This document shows, piece after piece, positions 59,050 through 64,000 of a stretch of DNA of 64,000 nucleotides. Under the pieces are notes generated by a model. The model saw only the letters and a program-made list of their open reading frames with translations, was not told the origin of the DNA and searched no databases. Numbering within the stretch: position 1 is the stretch's first letter; each line of letters opens with the position of its first letter. This DNA is from Roseateles_B sp051857535. GTDB taxonomy: Bacteria; Pseudomonadota; Gammaproteobacteria; Burkholderiales; Burkholderiaceae_C. The DNA lies in NCBI RefSeq assembly GCF_051857535.1, contig NZ_JBPZGY010000015.1, forward strand, positions 1 through 64,000, in the 5' to 3' direction. Both the position numbers and the translations under genes were made by a program.

Positions 59050-61772
59050 GCGAGTTGACGTTTTGCCATGTCTGCGAACAGGCCGGGCGCCTGCATCAGC
59101 GATTGGTAGGTGCCGCGCTGCACGATGCGCCCTTTTTCAAGGACGTAGATGCAGTCGGCATGGATGATGGTGCTGAGTCGGTGCGCGATCACGATGCGCG
59201 AAGCCTTGAGCTGGCCCAGGCTGTCGCTGACGATGGCCTGCGTGCGGTTGTCCAGCGCGCTGGTAGCTTCGTCGAAGAACACGATGGCCGGCTTGTGGGC
59301 GATCGCCCGGGCGATGATGAGGCGCTGGCGCTGCCCGCCTGACAGCGTGCTGCCGCCATCGCTCACCACCGTGTGCATGCCCATGGGCATGGCCTGGATG
59401 TCCTGGGCAAGGCCGCTGGCGCGCGCGGCGGCCCAGGCGTCCTCCAGGGTGAGCGAGGAGGCGCCGACGATGTTCTTGTAGATGTCGCCGCTCATCACCT
59501 TGCCGCCCTGCAAAACGACGCCCAGCTGGCAGCGCAGCGCCACGAGGTCGATGTCGTGGATGTTCTTGCGGTCGTAGTAGATGTCACCCTGCTGGGCCTT
59601 CTCGAAGCCCAGCAGGAGACGAAGCAGGGTGGATTTTCCGGAGCCTGACTCGCCGACCAGGGCGACGAACTGGCCGGGCTCGACCGTCAGCGAGACGTCT
59701 TGCAGTACGGGCTGCTCCGAACCGGGGTAGCTGAAGCTCAGGCTGGCGACCTCGATCGCGCCGCGCAGCGGGCCGGGGTCCTGTCGCCGTTCGTCGGCTT
59801 CCGGGGTCGCCGTCAGGATGGGCTGTGCACGCTGGTAGATGGGGATCACGTCCAGCAGCGTCACCCCGACGCGCACCATGCCCAGCATGGCGCTGAGGAA
59901 CAGCGCGAACAGAGCGCTGAAGGCGACGAAGTCCCCGCTGGAGAAACGGTCGGTGTGCTGCGAGAGTGCCGTGGAGGAGATCAGGGCGAACAGCATGGCA
60001 TTGGCCAGCACCGGAAAGCAGCTGTTGAAAACCTGGGTGCCGCAGCCCAGGATGCCGGACTGCATCTGCAGCCGCTGCTGTTCCGCGAAGTGACGGCTCC
60101 AGTTGGCAAAGGCCTTGGACTCCGCACCCGTCATCCGCAGCTTCGACAGCCCGGCCAGGTACTCCAGCGCGCGCCCGGCGGCCTCTCCCCGGATGTCGGC
60201 ACTGGCCTTGGTGAAGCGGTAGCGGCGGCGCCCCATGTAGGCATGGAAGCCGGCCGCGCCCAGCACGAGCACCACGGCCAGAGCCGTGAGCTGGGGGCTG
60301 TAGTGAAGCATCAGGATGAGGTTGACCAGCGAGAACAGGAAGCTCATGGCTGTGCCAATGAGCGCGCCCGAGAGGAGCTGCCGTATCTCGTTGATCCCGT
60401 TGATTCGCGTGGCCAGGTCGCCGGCGGAGTAGCTTCTGAAGAAGGGCACGGGAAGCTTGAGGACCCGGTCCCAGACGGCGGCCTGCAAGTCGCTGCCGGC
60501 ACGGCTCTCGATGCGCAGGAGCAGTTGCGATCGATAGAGTTCGAAGATGAAGCTGGCCACCGACACCACGGCGAGCAGCGCGAGGATCTGCGCCAGTTGA
60601 CTGCTGTCTGCGGCCGGGATGATGTCGTCGAACAACTGGCCACTGGCGATCGGTATCAGCGTCGACAACAGCGTGCCCAGCAGGCCGATGAGCAGGATGC
60701 CCCGGGCATCGCGGTGCAGATCCTGCAGGCAGAAACGCAGCAGGTCCCTGGCACCCACGGCCGTGGACGGCAGCTTGCGATAGAACATGAAGGCGAGGGT
60801 CGACAGGCGCTGGACGGTGTGCTCGTCGACGATGAAGTGGATGCCGTCCTTGGGCCCCCGCGCTTCGTAATGGCCTTTGTCATTGCGCAGCAGCGCCACC
60901 GGCCGCCGGCCGTCGTTGACGAAGGTCAGCAACGGGCCGTTGTCCTCCTCCCACCAGCGCCCCTTGAGCGAGGTGGTGCGCATGCGCACGCCCGAGGCCT
61001 CCGCAAGAGTCCCCAGAGGGCCTCGCTTGCCTGCTGCCTGGCCGGGTACGGGGGGCTTGAACTCGATTCCCTGCCGTGAGCCCAGCAGCTGGCAGGCGAC
61101 CAGCAATGCATCACCCTCGACTTCGGCCAGCGGAGCCGATGGCGAGAACAGGGCGGCAAGGTTGCCCAGGGCCTGCGAGAGCGCCTCGCGGCTGAGCGCG
61201 GCCTTGCGCTGCAGGCGGATGGCCTCTTCCATGTCCTGGTCACGCCGTTGCTCATGGGCGGTCTGCAGCATGTCCCGGCCGGCCTGAAGGAGGGCCTCGA
61301 TGATGGCCTCGGGCGCAGTATGGTCCAGGAGCTTCTGCGCGTTGAGTCGATCAGTCTGGCCTGGGGGCAAGAGCTCGGGACCGGCCGCTGTGGAGCTGGC
61401 GCCGGGCGACACGCGGGCGAACCAGCACTCCAATGCCGCTGCCAGTGCCTGCCTGGCATCGGCATTCGTCAGGAGGTGCCCCAGGCCCTCGATGGGCATC
61501 ACACGGCACAGGGCTCCTTCCCGGGCGCCCAGGGCCCAGCCGTCCACGGCAGGCTCGATCGACCCTGGCAATGCAAACACCTGGCCGGGCCCGAGGGTCA
61601 GCCAGTGCGTGCGGCGCACGCCATCGTCGACGTCCTGTACCGTGAGGAACAGGTCCACGGTGCCGGATTCCACCAGGCACAGGGCGCTTTCGGGCCGCCA
61701 GCGGTCCGTGACGTCGATGCGCGCTGCGCCGGAGGCCTCGAAGTACTGCAGCAGGCGGGCAGCATCATTCAT
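59046..61772 (-). CDS. NHLP bacteriocin-export ABC protein without peptidase (ABC2 type)
   Basis: The 908-residue protein has an N-terminal cyclic-nucleotide-binding-like barrel (about residues 15-110). A long linker, a six-helix ABC permease and an ATPase follow, with Walker A GESGSGKST, signature LSGGQRQRLIIARAI and Walker B IVFFDEATSALD. This layout is that of the second ABC component in NHLM/NHLP microcin loci. I chose the ATG at 61772, which overlaps the first ABC gene's stop by 8 bp; an ATG at 61790 is possible. It pairs with the C39-containing protein next door. Confidence 0.87.
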   Translation of the reverse strand: MNDAARLLQYFEASGAARIDVTDRWRPESALCLVESGTVDLFLTVQDVDDGVRRTHWLTLGPGQVFALPGSIEPAVDGWALGAREGALCRVMPIEGLGHLLTNADARQALAAALECWFARVSPGASSTAAGPELLPPGQTDRLNAQKLLDHTAPEAIIEALLQAGRDMLQTAHEQRRDQDMEEAIRLQRKAALSREALSQALGNLAALFSPSAPLAEVEGDALLVACQLLGSRQGIEFKPPVPGQAAGKRGPLGTLAEASGVRMRTTSLKGRWWEEDNGPLLTFVNDGRRPVALLRNDKGHYEARGPKDGIHFIVDEHTVQRLSTLAFMFYRKLPSTAVGARDLLRFCLQDLHRDARGILLIGLLGTLLSTLIPIASGQLFDDIIPAADSSQLAQILALLAVVSVASFIFELYRSQLLLRIESRAGSDLQAAVWDRVLKLPVPFFRSYSAGDLATRINGINEIRQLLSGALIGTAMSFLFSLVNLILMLHYSPQLTALAVVLVLGAAGFHAYMGRRRYRFTKASADIRGEAAGRALEYLAGLSKLRMTGAESKAFANWSRHFAEQQRLQMQSGILGCGTQVFNSCFPVLANAMLFALISSTALSQHTDRFSSGDFVAFSALFALFLSAMLGMVRVGVTLLDVIPIYQRAQPILTATPEADERRQDPGPLRGAIEVASLSFSYPGSEQPVLQDVSLTVEPGQFVALVGESGSGKSTLLRLLLGFEKAQQGDIYYDRKNIHDIDLVALRCQLGVVLQGGKVMSGDIYKNIVGASSLTLEDAWAAARASGLAQDIQAMPMGMHTVVSDGGSTLSGGQRQRLIIARAIAHKPAIVFFDEATSALDNRTQAIVSDSLGQLKASRIVIAHRLSTIIHADCIYVLEKGRIVQRGTYQSLMQAPGLFADMAKRQLA

Positions 61773-63957
61773 CGGACACCAACCTTGCATAGTGGCCGCC
61801 CAGGCGCATCAGCGCCTCATGACTGCCGCGTTCCAGCACCTTGCCGCGATCCAGGAAGATGATCTCGTCACAGTCACGGATGGCGCTCAGTCGATGCGCG
61901 ATGACGAGGCAGCTGCAACCGCGCCGACGGATGTTCTGCTCCACCAGCTTCTCGGTCAGTGGGTCCAGCGCGCTGGTGGCTTCGTCCAGGATCAGCAGGC
62001 GCGGGTTGGTGGTCAGTGCGCGGGCGATTTCAAGTCTTTGCCGCTGGCCGCCGCTGAAGTTGGCGCCCCCTTCTGCCACCAGGCTCTGGTAGCCCCCAGG
62101 GCGGGAGGAGATGAAGTCGTGGATCTGTGCGTCCTTGGCCGCCTGGATCATGACCGAGTCGGGCACGGTACGGTCCCACATCGTCAGGTTGTCACGCACG
62201 GTTGCGGAGAACAGCGAGATGTCCTGGTCGACCACGGCGACGGAGTTCAGCAGCCGGTGCCGTGGCACCGAGGAACGAGGAATCTTGTCCAGGAGGATCT
62301 CCCCTTGCCAGGGCGCGTGAAGGCCGGCCACCAACTTGGCGATGGTGGATTTGCCGCAGCCCGAGGGGCCGACCAGGGCCACGCGCTGGCCCGGCTTGAG
62401 TTGCAGATCGAAGTTCTCCAGCAGCGGAGGCTCCATGCGGCTGAAGCCAAAGCTCAGCTGCCGCAGCTCCAGCGCACCACTCAGTCGCGTACCGTCGGAA
62501 TGCTCGGCGTCGTCGTCTGGGAGGGCGTCAATCGTCGCATGCAGGGCATCATCCAGGCGCTTGACGTCGCCGTGGAAGTTCTGCAGCTTGGCACCGAGCG
62601 AGACCAGCGTGTTGATCGGGCCCATGAAGCTGGCCACCAGCATCTGGAACGCGATCAGCGATCCCATGGACATCTCGCCGCTCATCACGCGCAGTCCGCC
62701 GATGGCCAGGATGGCGGTCGAGTTGAGACCGCTCAGCAGCCTGGGTGCAAGGTCCAGGGGAATGGACGCCCGGCTCATGTCCTGCAGCGAACGGGCGAAC
62801 CGGGCCTGGAAGCCGGCCCAGCGAGCAAAGAAGTCAGTCTCCCAGCCTGAGGCCTTGAGGGTTTCGATGAGCATCAGGCCGTCCATCGAGGTGCCCATCA
62901 CCTTGCTCTGATCGATGGCCAGACGCATGTTCAGCTCGCGCCGCTTCATGGAGATGAGGCTCAGCAAGGCGAAGTTTGCGCCGGCCACGCCAATGCACAG
63001 CATGGCCATCCAGGGGTCGTAGAAAAGCATGACCGTGGCGAAGAAGAGCGCTGTGATCAGGCCCAGCACCGCGTCGACCAGATCACCCGACAGAACCTCG
63101 GCGACACGCGCATTGATGAGCACCCGCGAGCTGACTTCCGCCGCCGATCGCTGCTGGAAGAAGCTCAACGGCAGTTGCAGCACATGCCAGAAGAAGCGGG
63201 CCGAGGTGCTCAGCGCGATGCGAGCTTCCAGCCGGAGGAGGTAGTAGTGCTGCAGCCAGGTCAGGACGCCCAGCAGTGCGCTGGCACCGATCATCCCCGT
63301 GATCAGCGGCCCGGCCCATCCTTGCATCTGCCCCACGAGGATGTTGTCGATGAAGATGGCGCTGAAGGCCGGCACTGCGATGCCCGGCACGACCAGCAGC
63401 AGGCCCACCAGCAGCAGGTAGGCCAGGGCCCAGCGTGTGTCGCCCAGCCTGGAGCGCAGGGCGAGCAGAAGGCTGTCCGGGCTGCCGCCTGGTTCGAAGC
63501 GCTCGGTCTTCTCGAATGTCAGCACGATGCCTGTGAAGGACTGGTCGAACTCGGCCGCGCCGACTTCGCGGCGACCTCGCGCCGGATCATTCAGGAAGAA
63601 TCGCGTCTTGCCGACGCCTTCCAGCAGCAGGAAATGATTGAAATTCCAGTACAGCACCGCCGGCAGCGGCAGGGCGGCGAGGTTGGCGGGTTCCGCCTTG
63701 AAGGCGCGGGCCTCTAGGCCGTAGCCACGCGCCGCCTTCACGATGTTCAGGGCCTTGGTGCCGTCTCTGGAGACGCCGCAAGCCGTCCGCAGCTCGGCCA
63801 GCGACACGAATTTTCCGTGGTACGCCAGCACCATTGCCAGGCTCGCGGCGCCGCATTCCACAGCTTCCATCTGAAGAATGGACGGTGCCCTGACCCGGCG
63901 CCCTGCTCCATGACGACCACGGAGGGCGCGCCACAAGCGCGTTATCAATGCAGGCAT
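61765..63957 (-). CDS. NHLP bacteriocin-export ABC protein with C39 peptidase (ABC1 type)
   Basis: The 730-residue protein begins with a C39 peptidase: C35 in AVECGAASLAMVL, H108 in NFNHFLLLEG and D124 in FFLNDPARG. A permease domain and ATPase (GPSGCGKST, SGGQRQRLEIARAL, LLILDEATSALD) follow. It should cut leaders after double-glycine-type sites and export the core. It lies immediately downstream of a partial gene cut by the window edge. Confidence 0.9.
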   Translation of the reverse strand: MPALITRLWRALRGRHGAGRRVRAPSILQMEAVECGAASLAMVLAYHGKFVSLAELRTACGVSRDGTKALNIVKAARGYGLEARAFKAEPANLAALPLPAVLYWNFNHFLLLEGVGKTRFFLNDPARGRREVGAAEFDQSFTGIVLTFEKTERFEPGGSPDSLLLALRSRLGDTRWALAYLLLVGLLLVVPGIAVPAFSAIFIDNILVGQMQGWAGPLITGMIGASALLGVLTWLQHYYLLRLEARIALSTSARFFWHVLQLPLSFFQQRSAAEVSSRVLINARVAEVLSGDLVDAVLGLITALFFATVMLFYDPWMAMLCIGVAGANFALLSLISMKRRELNMRLAIDQSKVMGTSMDGLMLIETLKASGWETDFFARWAGFQARFARSLQDMSRASIPLDLAPRLLSGLNSTAILAIGGLRVMSGEMSMGSLIAFQMLVASFMGPINTLVSLGAKLQNFHGDVKRLDDALHATIDALPDDDAEHSDGTRLSGALELRQLSFGFSRMEPPLLENFDLQLKPGQRVALVGPSGCGKSTIAKLVAGLHAPWQGEILLDKIPRSSVPRHRLLNSVAVVDQDISLFSATVRDNLTMWDRTVPDSVMIQAAKDAQIHDFISSRPGGYQSLVAEGGANFSGGQRQRLEIARALTTNPRLLILDEATSALDPLTEKLVEQNIRRRGCSCLVIAHRLSAIRDCDEIIFLDRGKVLERGSHEALMRLGGHYARLVSDE

Positions 63958-63964
63958 GGCTTGT

Positions 63965-64000
63965 TCACTCCAGGCCCAGGAAGCGCTTGAGCGCAGGAAT
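63965..64000 (-). CDS. C-terminal end of an upstream gene, possibly the NHLP HlyD-like adaptor
   Basis: The minus strand reads IPALKRFLGLE then TGA at 63965-63967. In NHLP loci a HlyD-like membrane-fusion gene usually precedes ABC1, so that identity is likely but not shown. Only 11 residues are visible. Confidence 0.4.
   Translation of the reverse strand: MPALKRFLGLE

Noticed and set aside
58054..61079. Long plus-strand frames opposite the LivK-like and ABC2 genes
   Set aside because: No domain; shadows of the coding minus strand.

Overview
The window is high-GC DNA of a betaproteobacterium, most likely order Burkholderiales and close to the Roseateles/Paucibacter/Rubrivivax type. The basis is gene content (glnE next to a rhombosortase, a YhdP-like giant protein followed by a nitrilase homologue, a phasin-like protein, UbiH-type hydroxylase, MurU, transketolase, GAPDH) and strong GC bias at third codon positions. 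No rRNA, tRNA or CRISPR array was seen. The species call is inference.

Region 1 (1-11.7 kb) is an accessory island with visibly lower GC than the rest in the lines I sampled. It starts with the 5' end of an IS3-type orfA and carries a decayed IS3 copy at about 3.53-4.38 kb. It holds what looks like a complete D-cycloserine pathway of the Streptomyces lavendulae dcs type: DcsA-like haem N-hydroxylase, DcsB-like hydroxyarginase, DcsC-like racemase, DcsD-like O-ureidoserine synthase, DcsE-like serine acetyltransferase and DcsG-like ATP-grasp cyclo-ligase. Also present are an SDR, an MFS exporter, a haem-oxygenase-fold protein and a divergent MocR regulator. The dcsB homologue has a Cys where arginases have a Mn-binding His and lacks the general acid/base His, which are the features reported for DcsB.

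Region 2 (11.9-31.2 kb) is mostly ordinary chromosome: a HAF-repeat secreted protein, a beta-propeller protein divergent from a coupled three-gene operon (DUF362-like fusion, extended SDR, SRPBCC-like), phasin, cupin, GST, EamA exporter, GNAT, rhombosortase-glnE, a YhdP-like protein, a nitrilase homologue, a lipoprotein and CutA.

Region 3 (31.2-36.9 kb) is a compact class II lanthipeptide cluster: a 62-residue precursor, LanM and an ABC exporter without a peptidase domain. It is preceded by a 16-bp palindrome, has a hairpin between precursor and LanM, and ends in an 11-bp tandem repeat.

Region 4 (36.9-54.6 kb) mixes housekeeping genes (UbiH-like, aldo/keto reductase, M28 aminopeptidase, MurU, hemerythrin, tkt, gap) with a two-component-propeller diguanylate cyclase and a 1275-residue LRR-ROC-COR-TIR protein, a Roco-like STAND/immune-type architecture with an apparent TIR NADase glutamate.

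Region 5 (54.6-64 kb, minus strand) is a tightly packed operon with both NHLP-type bacteriocin-export ABC proteins (one with a C39 peptidase), a LivK-like lipoprotein, a TldD/PmbA-family metallopeptidase and an exported HExxH protein. It continues upstream past the window edge, where the RiPP precursor and modifying enzymes may lie.
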